Source: CAUJGQ01 sp038325665
GTDB taxonomy: Bacteria > Chloroflexota > Dehalococcoidia > CAUJGQ01
DNA: 10,727 nucleotides
NCBI GenBank assembly: GCA_038325665.1
Contig: JBBQJF010000165.1
Location: 1 to 10,727, forward strand
Reading direction: 5' to 3'
Shown: positions 1 to 6,926 of the stretch, piece by piece
How the letters are laid out: every line of letters begins with the position of its first letter
Numbering within the stretch: position 1 is the stretch's first letter
Notes under the pieces: generated by a model
Database searches by the model: none
Seen by the model: the letters and a program-made list of their open reading frames with translations, nothing else
What the model was told of the DNA's origin: nothing
Program-made: the position numbers and the translations under genes

Positions 1-1805
1 GCTGAAGGTGGCGGTGGCCAGCAGCGTGCCGCTGGCGCTCCACAGGTTGGCGGTGTGCGTGCCCGTGTTGGCCGCCCCCTTGTAGAAGCGGACGCCGCGG
101 ATGTAGCCGGCGATCTCAGACTTGAACTTCACCCCCAACTCAATCGCGCTCGGGTCGTTCGCCGATGCCATGCTCGGCGCGGCAGTCGCCGGCCAAATCG
201 TGGTCGGCATCGCAGTCGTCGTGAAGCTCCACGAGATCGGCGCCGCCATCGGGTTTCCAGCGAGGTCGGTTGCGCCGCTGAGGGTCGCGGTGTAGGTCCC
301 GCCCGCGGCGAGCTGCGCGGTGGGTGTGAAGGTGGCGGTGCGCGTCGTGGCGTCGTAGGCGACCGCGCCGGGGACCGTGGCGTTGGCCGCGTTCCTCAGC
401 ACGAAGCCGATCGAGGAGGGTGTCACCGGCTCGTTGAACGTCGCCGTCACCGTGGTCGTCGGCGCGATGCGTGTCGCGTTCGGCGCGGGCGTCTGTGCGG
501 CAAGCGACGGCGCCACCGCGTCCGTGTTCGTGGTGCTGTAGACGATATCAACCCAGAAGTTGTTGCCGTTGTAGCTGAGCGTCGGGAAACCGGTCGTGCC
601 GTACCTGTACACGCCGTTGCCGCCGACCGTGGCGCTCGCCGGGGCGTGTAGCGGGTAGTTGTCCTCGGCGCGCGTGCTGAAGTAGCCGCCGTTCACGGCG
701 TAGTTGCCCGTGGGTGTGTGGTACGACGCCACGTAGGTGGTGGCGGCGCTGATCGCCACCGGCGCCGCGAACAGCGCCTGCTGCCAGCCCGAGGCAGTTT
801 CATTGGTAAAGGTCACGGTCGCCAGCAGCGTGCCGGTGTTGCTCCACAGATGACCGACATGCGTGCCCGTGTTTGTCGTACCCTTGTAGAAGCGAATGCC
901 GGTGATGAACCCGGCGGTATCGGACGTGAACTTCACGCCGACCTCGATCGCGCTCGGGTCGTTCACCGCGGGGGTCGCGGGCGTTGGCGCCGCACTCCAG
1001 ATGCTGGAGGCCGGGCCGGTTGTGGAGAACGACCAATTGACCGGCGCCATCGTATTCCCCGCGCGGTCCTTACCACCGCTCACGGTTGCCGTGTACTGCG
1101 TGGACTCCGCCAGTTGGGCGCTTGGGGTGAAGGTCGCCGTGCGGGAGGCGGTGTCGTAGGCGGTCGTCCCGGCCACCGCCGTACCTGCCGGATTCTTGAG
1201 TCCGATGCCGATGGTCGCCGCCTGCATCGGCTCGGTGAAGGTCGCCGTCACCGTTGTGGTCGGCTCGACCTTCACCGCGTTCGGCGCGGGCGTTTGCGCG
1301 GCCACGCCGGGGGCGATCGTGTCGTTCGCCGCGCTGTCGAGCACCACGTCCACCCAGTAATTGGTGGCGTTGTAGCTCTGGTTCGGGAACCCGCTGGCGC
1401 CGTACTTGTACAAGCCGTTGCCGCCGGACGCACTGTCGGAGAGGGCGTGCAGCGGGTAGTTATCGGTCGCGTTGGTAAAGTACCCGGGACTGATCGAATA
1501 GTTGCCGGCCGTCATGTGGTAGGACGCGACGTGGGTGACGTTCGCATTGATCGCGACCGGCGCGGGGAAGTTCACTTGCTGCCAGCCCGAGGCGGTTTCG
1601 TTGGTAAAGGTGGCTGTCGCCAGCAACTGGCCGGTGCTGCTCCACAGATTGCCGGCATGCGTACCGGTGTTTGCCGATCCTTTGTAGAAGCGGATGGCCG
1701 TGACGTAGCCATCGACATCTGACTTGAACTTCACGCCGACCTCGATCGGCTGCGGATCGCCGGCCGACGCCACCGCGGGCGTGGTGGAGACGCCCCAGAT
1801 GGTGA
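1..1805 (-). repeat. Tandem ~800-bp coding repeat (DUF4082 + Ig-like unit), about 2.3 copies
   Basis: Equivalent points in successive units can be lined up directly: the GGTGGCGGTGGCCAGCAG-type block at 7 recurs at 811 and 1609, giving periods of 804 and 798 bp (268 and 266 codons). Long stretches are nearly identical, for example the segments around 779-875 and 1577-1675, including CTGCCAGCCCGAGGC and GTAGAAGCG. Each unit encodes one DUF4082-like module followed by one Ig-like module. The unit nearest the left edge is cut by the window, so the total copy number is unknown. The strong nucleotide similarity suggests recent duplication or continuing gene conversion, and makes this stretch prone to recombination and assembly collapse. 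Confidence 0.85.
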
Positions 1806-3723
1806 CCGGGAACGGGCGCGCGCCGACGGTGATGGTCACGCCGGCTCCTGGAGTTTCCAGGTTGCCGCTGTCGTCCACCGCCCGGCTCTTGATCGTGGCG
1901 CTCCCCGGCGCGGTCGGCGTCCAGCTATAGCTCCAGCTTCCGCGGCCGGTGGCCGGGTGCCAGGTCGCGCCGCCGTCCACGGACACCTCGACGCCGCCGA
2001 CGACCCCTCCGGTGTCAGTCGCCGTACCGGTGATGGACACCGCGGCGTTCTGCTGTACGGTCGCGCCGGCGGCCGGCGCCGTGATGACCGAGGTTGGCGC
2101 CGACACGTCAGTTGACTTGCTCGCGGCAGCCACGCCTGGCTGCAGCGATCCTGGTTGGACGCCCATGTCGGCGAACAGGTTGACCGTCGCCTGCCGCATC
2201 GCCGACACCGGATCGGCAGGGCCGGTATCGGGGCTGATATCGTGATTCGTGTCTAAACCCCACGGCCACTGCACCGTACCGGCGCCGAACACCAGCGCGC
2301 CGCTGCTGTGGCGATAGAGGGTGAGGTGATGGGTGACGGTCGCGGGCACATAGGTGTTGCCGTAGTCGACCAGGTGTTCGTTGACACTGACGGTGGTGCT
2401 CGACAGGCGCATCAAACCGGCCGGCCGGGAGCCGTTGTCAAGGTCCTCATCCCACTCATAGCCGATGATATCCTGGCCCAAAGTGGCGGTCTGGCCAGCC
2501 GGCAGAGTGGCGACACTGGTATTGCGCCAGAAGCGCAGTTTGCCCTCCGCCGACGGCACCTGGAGGGCCGCTGAGCCGCGGTTGACCGTGAAGATCGTGC
2601 CCATCAGCGCATTCTCGGGCTTCCCGCCGTCGGAAGGCGGGCTGAAGCGTGGATCGCGCCAGGAGCCGGTCCACGCCGGATTGGGGTCAATCTTCGCGCC
2701 CGATTTCGTCTCCTTGTAGCAGACGAGTGTGCGGTACGACGCACCCGAGCCGTCGATGCTGTTCTCCCACCGGACCTTCCAGAACACCTCATTCCCGCTG
2801 AAGAAGGCGAGATTCACACCGGTGTTGCGTGCGGCCTCGACGGCTGTGCGCTGCGCCCCGGACCAGTACTCGTCGTGGCCGACGGAGAGGAATAGCTTGT
2901 GGTTCTTAATCAGCGCGCTGCGTCGATCCGCGTCGACATTGGTGAAGTAGCTGACGTTGTAGCCATTGGCCTCCAACCAACGCACCATCGGGTACTCGGC
3001 ATAGAAGACGAAGTTGCTAATGCCATCGCCGCCCAACTGGCCGCGGGTGCTGAACGGGCGGTTGTAGCTGACTTTGTAGGCGCGGCCGTCGAAACCGGGA
3101 CCTGACCCACCATACATACTCGTGCCGCCGTAACGGTTGTACGCCTGCCAGGTCGTGTCGGCGGTCTGGAAAAGCACATCGGAGGTGCTGGCGTCGTCGC
3201 GCACCACGAACACGATGTGGCTCGCTCGGCCGTTATCAGTGCGGACCAGTTTGGCGAAGTAGATGCCCGATACCGCGTTCGCGGGCACGGCCCACGACGC
3301 GGAGACGGCCCAGTTACCGCAATCGACCAGTCCGGTGGCAGCGTCGGTCAATGGGGCGGGCTGTGTTTGAGGCAACGACGCCGACGGCTGGACAGTCGCC
3401 ACCTTGCGGGCGCCGTCACCGCCGTAATAGCCCATGCGGTAGATGTCGAGCCGGTAGGCCGAGGCGTTGGTCTTGATCTTGAAGGTAACGGTCGTGCCTC
3501 GGTTGACACTGATGTCAGTCGCGAAGCCTTGAATGCTGGCGTCACCATCGCCTTCGATGTCCCATTCGCTCGGCGGATTGCCCGCCTTGGCATTCTCGGC
3601 GATGATCGGGTTCGCGCCCTGGGCACGCAAGGCCCGCGGCAGCAGATTGGCTATCGTACCCGCCCCGGCAATCGCGGCAGACACTCCTAGGAACCGGCGT
3701 CGCGGAACCCCAAGTTTCATCAT
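1..3723 (-). CDS. Giant Tat-exported protein: dimethylformamidase-large-subunit-like region plus Ig-like and DUF4082 repeats (C-terminus missing)
   Basis: The frame is open from the ATG at 3723 to the left edge, giving 1241 residues without a stop. The N-terminus has a twin-arginine signal (PRRRFLG at residues 7-13, then a hydrophobic stretch ending near RALRAQ, residues 30-35), so the folded protein is probably exported by Tat. Residues about 38-178 form a beta-rich domain with YRMGYYGGDG. Residues about 180-535 resemble the C-terminal part of the N,N-dimethylformamidase beta subunit, with GHDEYWS at 282-288 and GNEVFW at 310-315. An Ig-like domain follows (about 543-637). DUF4082-type modules lie at about 642-796, 908-1063 and 1173 onward, separated by Big_5-type Ig domains at about 803-905 and 1070-1170. 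The characterised formamidase binds iron through Tyr and Glu; whether this protein is an enzyme is unknown. An adhesin or cell-surface role is equally possible. ATG at 3720 is an alternative start; I chose 3723 because GGGGG lies 7 nt upstream. Confidence 0.9.
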   Translation of the reverse strand, partial: MMKLGVPRRRFLGVSAAIAGAGTIANLLPRALRAQGANPIIAENAKAGNPPSEWDIEGDGDASIQGFATDISVNRGTTVTFKIKTNASAYRLDIYRMGYYGGDGARKVATVQPSASLPQTQPAPLTDAATGLVDCGNWAVSASWAVPANAVSGIYFAKLVRTDNGRASHIVFVVRDDASTSDVLFQTADTTWQAYNRYGGTSMYGGSGPGFDGRAYKVSYNRPFSTRGQLGGDGISNFVFYAEYPMVRWLEANGYNVSYFTNVDADRRSALIKNHKLFLSVGHDEYWSGAQRTAVEAARNTGVNLAFFSGNEVFWKVRWENSIDGSGASYRTLVCYKETKSGAKIDPNPAWTGSWRDPRFSPPSDGGKPENALMGTIFTVNRGSAALQVPSAEGKLRFWRNTSVATLPAGQTATLGQDIIGYEWDEDLDNGSRPAGLMRLSSTTVSVNEHLVDYGNTYVPATVTHHLTLYRHSSGALVFGAGTVQWPWGLDTNHDISPDTGPADPVSAMRQATVNLFADMGVQPGSLQPGVAAASKSTDVSAPTSVITAPAAGATVQQNAAVSITGTATDTGGVVGGVEVSVDGGATWHPATGRGSWSYSWTPTAPGSATIKSRAVDDSGNLETPGAGVTITVGARPFPVTIWGVSTTPAVASAGDPQPIEVGVKFKSDVDGYVTAIRFYKGSANTGTHAGNLWSSTGQLLATATFTNETASGWQQVNFPAPVAINANVTHVASYHMTAGNYSISPGYFTNATDNYPLHALSDSASGGNGLYKYGASGFPNQSYNATNYWVDVVLDSAANDTIAPGVAAQTPAPNAVKVEPTTTVTATFTEPMQAATIGIGLKNPAGTAVAGTTAYDTASRTATFTPSAQLAESTQYTATVSGGKDRAGNTMAPVNWSFSTTGPASSIWSAAPTPATPAVNDPSAIEVGVKFTSDTAGFITGIRFYKGTTNTGTHVGHLWSNTGTLLATVTFTNETASGWQQALFAAPVAISAATTYVASYHTPTGNYAVNGGYFSTRAEDNYPLHAPASATVGGNGVYRYGTTGFPTLSYNGNNFWVDIVYSTTNTDAVAPSLAAQTPAPNATRIAPTTTVTATFNEPVTPSSIGFVLRNAANATVPGAVAYDATTRTATFTPTAQLAAGGTYTATLSGATDLAGNPMAAPISWSFTTTAMPTTIWPATAAPSMASANDPSAIELGVKFKSEIAGYIRGVRFYKGAANTGTHTANLWSASGTLLATATFS

Positions 3724-3770
3724 TAGGATACCCCCACTGCTACAATCAATGATGCGACGCTGCTTCGCAT
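3723..3770 (-). CDS. Possible 15-residue leader ORF coupled to the giant exported protein
   Basis: On the minus strand an ATG at 3770 opens a frame reading MRSSVASLIVAVGVS and stops with TAA at 3725-3723. The last A of that TAA is the first base of the downstream ATG, so the junction is TAATG. A good Shine-Dalgarno sequence, AAGGAG (3785-3780), sits 9 nt before the ATG and is stronger than the GGGGG preceding the large gene. The arrangement fits translational coupling, in which ribosomes finishing the mini-ORF restart on the large gene. The peptide itself is hydrophobic and matches no family I know. An ORF this short could occur by chance, so the call rests on the ribosome site and the exact stop/start overlap. 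Confidence 0.3.
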   Translation of the reverse strand: MRSSVASLIVAVGVS

Positions 3771-3771
3771 C
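3751..3771 (-). promoter_or_regulatory. Inverted repeat covering the mini-ORF start codon
   Basis: GATGCGA (3751-3757) and TCGCATC (3765-3771) are exact reverse complements separated by 7 nt. In minus-strand RNA this forms a 7-bp stem whose 5' arm contains the mini-ORF ATG (3770-3768), so folding would partly hide that start. It could be a translational control hairpin or a DNA operator, or a chance palindrome. Confidence 0.3.
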
Positions 3772-4338
3772 GACGGTTGCTCCTTGATCCTTCAATGTGG
3801 AGTGAGGAGCGGACAACCCCCGGACAAATGGGGAGACGTGTGCAAGCTGAACAAGCCGGCAAGCCGGTCCCCCAGAGATACGTCAATCATCGGGTAGGGT
3901 TCACGGGATTGCCGTCAGACTAGCGTGAAGATCGGGTGCGGTGCTGTCGCATGCGTTGCAGTTCGGTTTCGCGGACCCCCTGCCGCTTCTGCCGCCGCCC
4001 CAAGGTATCGTGTACGGGAAACCTGCCTCGTTGCGGCTCATGGATTACAGCTCCATGCGAAATAATGTCTGACCTGTAACACTATCCGTCGCCGTGAGAT
4101 ATTAGTTGCGGCGGAATGCGTGCAGCGGCATTGCGCCCTGCACCTCGAGGTCGTGCTCCAATTGGTTGAGACTCGGTCGAGTCGTGGTAACAAATGCGTA
4201 TAGCTCTAGGCCGCAGGCGTTGCGACGTTACCGGCACATCCGAACCCGCGAGCCATTGGCCCGGACATGGGATGTGACTCGCCGGTTCGGTCTACCACGG
4301 ACATGTGCGGTCGCGGCTCATCGGGTGCGGTCGGAATC
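3771..4338. other. Apparently noncoding intergenic region with short palindromes and a 12-bp direct repeat
   Basis: I find no convincing gene on either strand across this ~570 bp between two leftward genes. It contains inverted repeats: CATGGA/TCCATG (4039-4044 and 4052-4057, 7-nt loop), GTGCAG/CTGCAC (4120-4125 and 4138-4143), the 8-bp palindrome CCAATTGG (4158-4165), and GACTCGGTCGAGTC (4170-4183). The 12-mer ATCGGGTGCGGT occurs at 3931-3942 and again at 4320-4331, and GCGGCTCAT occurs at 4033-4041 and 4313-4321. The promoter of the giant exported gene is likely to lie here, at the lower-coordinate end, but I cannot point to clear -35/-10 boxes. Confidence 0.5.
4120..4143 (-). terminator. 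Hairpin about 195 nt downstream of the glycosyltransferase; possible terminator
   Basis: GTGCAG (4120-4125) pairs with CTGCAC (4138-4143), and inside it GGC (4127-4129) pairs with GCC (4135-4137). This gives a 9-bp GC-rich stem with one bulged base and a 5-nt loop. No T-rich run follows on either strand, so it is not a classic intrinsic terminator. It is simply the best candidate stem between the two leftward genes. Confidence 0.2.
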
Positions 4339-5334
4339 TCAGAGCGCGAATGCGCCGTGTCGGCGGAGCTTCTGCAGCGCTTCGACCGTCCCGCGATAGC
4401 GGTCCCGACCAGCAATGGTCAGCAACAACAGTCGCGGCAGGATGCGCCGCAGCTCGGCTCCGAGCAACATCTCGGGTCGTTGCCTCACCGCGTAGGCAAC
4501 CCCCTGCCAGGCGCGCATCCGCCGGCCATTGAAGAGATCGAAGTAAGCAGTTTGGAGCAGAGCGTGGCGCAGGGCAGCGCCCCGTGCGCCGAGGATGTCC
4601 GCGGGCGCACCGGGTGGCAACGCCGCGAAGCCGCGCTCGAGTGTACGCACATTTTGGTCCGCCTGCTGTCGGGGAGGGATGCCCTTACTTTGCATGTTGG
4701 AGTGGTGCATACGGTACGCATACATCGGCTCCGCGATGTAGCCGACGTCATGACGGGCGGCCGTTCGCAGCCACATATCCCAGTCGCCCGATTGTGGGAG
4801 GGTTGCGTCGTATGGTCCCAGCTCGGCTTGTACCTCACGGCGTAGGAATGTGCCGGAGTGGAGGACATAATTGCCCCACATGAGCGAACGGAACTCGTCG
4901 ACACCCGGGCGCACGCGATCCTCGGGTGACGGGATGATATGGGTGGCGATGACCTCATCTTCCACGACCGCATAGGCGGCATAGATCATTCCGACCCGTG
5001 GATTCCGGTCGAAAACTGCAACCGCTCGTTCGACTACCGTGCTGCTGAGGCAGTAGTCATCGGCAGATAGGATCGCCACGAAATCTCCTTGAGCCAGCGC
5101 CAATCCTTCATTATACGAGCGGATATGGCGCTGGTTTGTTCCATGCTGAATCACATGCACTCGTGAATCACTCCTATAGCGCTTCAGAACCTCTGCCGAA
5201 TCATCTGTTGAGGCGTCGTCTATCACGATTACCTCAATGTCACGAAATGATTGATTGAGAATGCTGTCTATCGCCTGCGCCACGAACCGGCCGTAGTTGT
5301 AGCAAGGTACGATGAATGTAACTCGCGGATCCAT
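4339..5334 (-). CDS. Family 2 glycosyltransferase (GT-A fold), likely polysaccharide glycosyltransferase
   Basis: The predicted 331-residue protein should transfer a sugar from a nucleotide donor to a lipid- or glycan-linked acceptor on the cytoplasmic side of the membrane. It starts with the typical GT2 opening RVTFIVPCYNYGRF (residues 4-17), followed by EVIVIDDAST with the nucleotide-binding acidic pair, then ILSADDY, equivalent to the metal-binding DXD region. Further on, SGDWDMWLR carries the acidic residues usual for the acceptor or catalytic-base region, and YRMHHSNM is the common C-terminal loop. No clear transmembrane helices are visible. An in-frame ATG at 5430 would add 32 residues, but AGAGG 5 nt before the ATG at 5334 and the immediate start of the GT2 fold there favour the shorter form. 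Third-position GC is much lower than in the neighbouring genes. Donor and acceptor cannot be assigned. Confidence 0.93.
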   Translation of the reverse strand: MDPRVTFIVPCYNYGRFVAQAIDSILNQSFRDIEVIVIDDASTDDSAEVLKRYRSDSRVHVIQHGTNQRHIRSYNEGLALAQGDFVAILSADDYCLSSTVVERAVAVFDRNPRVGMIYAAYAVVEDEVIATHIIPSPEDRVRPGVDEFRSLMWGNYVLHSGTFLRREVQAELGPYDATLPQSGDWDMWLRTAARHDVGYIAEPMYAYRMHHSNMQSKGIPPRQQADQNVRTLERGFAALPPGAPADILGARGAALRHALLQTAYFDLFNGRRMRAWQGVAYAVRQRPEMLLGAELRRILPRLLLLTIAGRDRYRGTVEALQKLRRHGAFAL

Positions 5335-5822
5335 AGTGACCTCTTCAGCAGATTTTTTGGAAGGAACGGCAACGGTCTTGCCCAGTCGATGAGCCGCACA
5401 AAGAGTGTCTGAGATGATGGTATGCGACAATCGACCGAAGCGCCGTTGTTAACGAGTTGGGAAGCCGTTAGAAAGATCGGTTCGCCGGATTTAAACAGGG
5501 AAACGCCCTCGCTCACGCCCAGATCATTGGTGGAGTCCGAGGTTGGAAGGACGCACCCTCTGGATCTGAATCCGCCCCTTCGTCCATGGGACGAGGATGA
5601 GCACCGCGAGTGGCGTCCGAATGGACTCCAGAAATGGCATGCGGCCCAGGCGAAACAGGGGACATGAAGCTCCACACCTCGTCCCTTCTCAGGGCAAATG
5701 TCGTCGCTTCCCAACGGGTTCTCAACCGCTAGGACACGGACCCGCGACGGACGAGCGCCTACGATGATGGTCGAGCGCGGCTTCCGTTGGCGCGCGACTC
5801 TGTCTCCTTGGAGTGAGCACTG
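5335..5822. other. Divergent intergenic region between glycosyltransferase and sugar-nucleotide genes
   Basis: These ~490 bp separate two divergent transcription units, so both promoters should lie here. Composition is more AT-rich at 5340-5500 than in the flanking rightward genes. An 81-codon plus-strand frame (5422-5667) exists but lacks a good ribosome site and recognisable family features, so I do not call it a gene. I see no reliable -35/-10 pair, riboswitch or long inverted repeat. Confidence 0.5.
5340..5345 (-). promoter_or_regulatory. Ribosome-binding site deciding the glycosyltransferase start
   Basis: Minus-strand AAGAGG lies 5 nt before the ATG at 5334. It supports that start over the upstream in-frame ATG at 5430. 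Confidence 0.7.
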
Positions 5823-6926
5823 ATGACATTGCAACTGGATGCGCGCGACGCCGCGCGGTCGGCCGGACCAATGCCGGCGGCGGCTTCTGTTAGCCCGGCC
5901 GTCACCGGTATTGGCGTGATCGGGTACGGCTACTGGGGGCCGAATCTGGTCCGCAACTTCGCCGAGACGCCCGGTTCGCGGGTCGTGGCGGTCAGCGACC
6001 TGCGTGAGGGACGGCTTGCCGAGATCCACGGCCGCTATCCGGCGATCAAGACCACGACCGACTACCATGACCTGCTCGACGACCCCGACATCGACGCCGT
6101 CGTCATCGCCACGCCGGTCTCGACTCACTTCAATCTGGCGATGGAGGTGATGCAGGCGGGCAAGCACGTCTTCGTCGAGAAGCCGCTGGCGCCGACGGTC
6201 GAGCAGGCGCGGATTCTGATCGAGACGGCGGCTCGCCTCGGCCGTACATTGATGGTGGACCATACATTTGTCTACACCGGCGCCGTGCGCAAGATCAAGG
6301 AGATGGTCGACAGCGGCCGGTTGGGACAGCTCTACTATTATGACTCGGTGCGCGTCAATCTCGGACTGGTGCAGCCCGACGTCAACGTGCTGTGGGATTT
6401 GGCCGTGCATGACCTGTCGATCATGGACTATGTGCTCGGCCAGCAGCCCTACGCCGTCGCTGCCACTGGCGCGGCCCACATCCCCGGCAAACCCGTCAAC
6501 ACCGCGTATCTCACCTGCTTTTTCGCGAACAACATTCTCGCCCACTTCCATGTCAACTGGCTGGCGCCGGTCAAGATTCGTCGCACGCTAATCGGCGGCG
6601 ACCGCCAGATGATCGTGTACGACGACCTCGAACCGAGTGAGAAGATCAAGGTCTACGACAAGGGCATCACCCTCACCGACAGCGATACGGGCGCCTATGA
6701 CCTGCTGGTCGGCTATCGCGCCGGCGATATGTGGGCGCCGCAACTGAGCATGGCCGAGGCGCTGCGCGTGGAGGCAAGCCACTTCGTCGAGTGCGTGCAG
6801 CAGGGGCGCCGCCCGATCACCGATGGTCACGCCGGCCTGCGGGTGGTCCGTATCCTCGAAGCGGCCACTCAATCGTTGAGCAATGGCGGCCGCCCGGTCG
6901 AATTGAAGGAGGAAGCACTCGTATGA
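5823..6926 (+). CDS. Gfo/Idh/MocA-family NAD(P)-dependent sugar-nucleotide dehydrogenase
   Basis: This 367-residue protein belongs to the Gfo/Idh/MocA oxidoreductases. Family members in glycan clusters typically oxidise a ring hydroxyl of a nucleotide sugar to a ketone (WbpB and WlbA act at C3 of UDP-GlcNAcA). The Rossmann motif GYGYWGPNL is at residues 34-42, VVIATPVSTH follows, and the signature EKPL (119-122) carries the family's conserved Lys120. HDLSIMDYVLG begins at His196, in the position of the conserved substrate-side histidine. About 30 Ala-rich residues precede the Rossmann strand; an internal ATG at 5871 is possible, but GGAG at 5810-5813, 9 nt upstream, supports 5823. The stop overlaps the next start (ATGA), so the two genes are almost certainly translated together and the ketone product is probably the substrate of the adjacent aminotransferase. 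The exact sugar cannot be read from sequence. Confidence 0.92.
   Translation: MTLQLDARDAARSAGPMPAAASVSPAVTGIGVIGYGYWGPNLVRNFAETPGSRVVAVSDLREGRLAEIHGRYPAIKTTTDYHDLLDDPDIDAVVIATPVSTHFNLAMEVMQAGKHVFVEKPLAPTVEQARILIETAARLGRTLMVDHTFVYTGAVRKIKEMVDSGRLGQLYYYDSVRVNLGLVQPDVNVLWDLAVHDLSIMDYVLGQQPYAVAATGAAHIPGKPVNTAYLTCFFANNILAHFHVNWLAPVKIRRTLIGGDRQMIVYDDLEPSEKIKVYDKGITLTDSDTGAYDLLVGYRAGDMWAPQLSMAEALRVEASHFVECVQQGRRPITDGHAGLRVVRILEAATQSLSNGGRPVELKEEALV
6908..6912 (+). promoter_or_regulatory. Ribosome-binding site for the first aminotransferase, inside the dehydrogenase gene
   Basis: GGAGG ends 10 nt before the ATG at 6923 and lies within the last codons of the dehydrogenase. It fixes the aminotransferase start and supports coupling through the ATGA overlap. 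Confidence 0.7.

Noticed and set aside
55..1722. Long plus-strand frames (55-651, 718-1722 and others)
   Set aside because: They are antisense to the giant exported gene, translate to Arg/Gly/Val-rich sequence without family motifs, and mirror its tandem repeats.
1..1805. Regular repeats considered as a CRISPR-like or noncoding array
   Set aside because: The ~800-bp unit is fully coding in one open frame, with intact domain patterns, and has no short repeat/spacer structure.
3217..3690. 157-codon plus-strand frame
   Set aside because: It lies antisense to the N-terminal region and Tat signal of the giant exported protein and has no domain signature.
4106..4845. Plus-strand frames at 4106-4399 and 4267-4845, and a minus frame at 4206-4415
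   Set aside because: They straddle the glycosyltransferase end and the intergenic region, lack ribosome sites and look like composition-driven frames.
5422..5667. 81-codon plus-strand frame in the divergent intergenic region
   Set aside because: It has no good Shine-Dalgarno sequence, roughly balanced third-position bases and no recognisable family. I keep it only as a remote possibility.
5268..6551. 427-codon minus-strand frame
   Set aside because: It overlaps the glycosyltransferase start in another frame and runs antisense through most of the dehydrogenase, whose motifs are unmistakable.
6731..6922. 64-codon N-terminal extension of the first aminotransferase
   Set aside because: It overlaps the dehydrogenase coding end. 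MIPFVDLK at 6923 is the normal family N-terminus and has GGAGG upstream.
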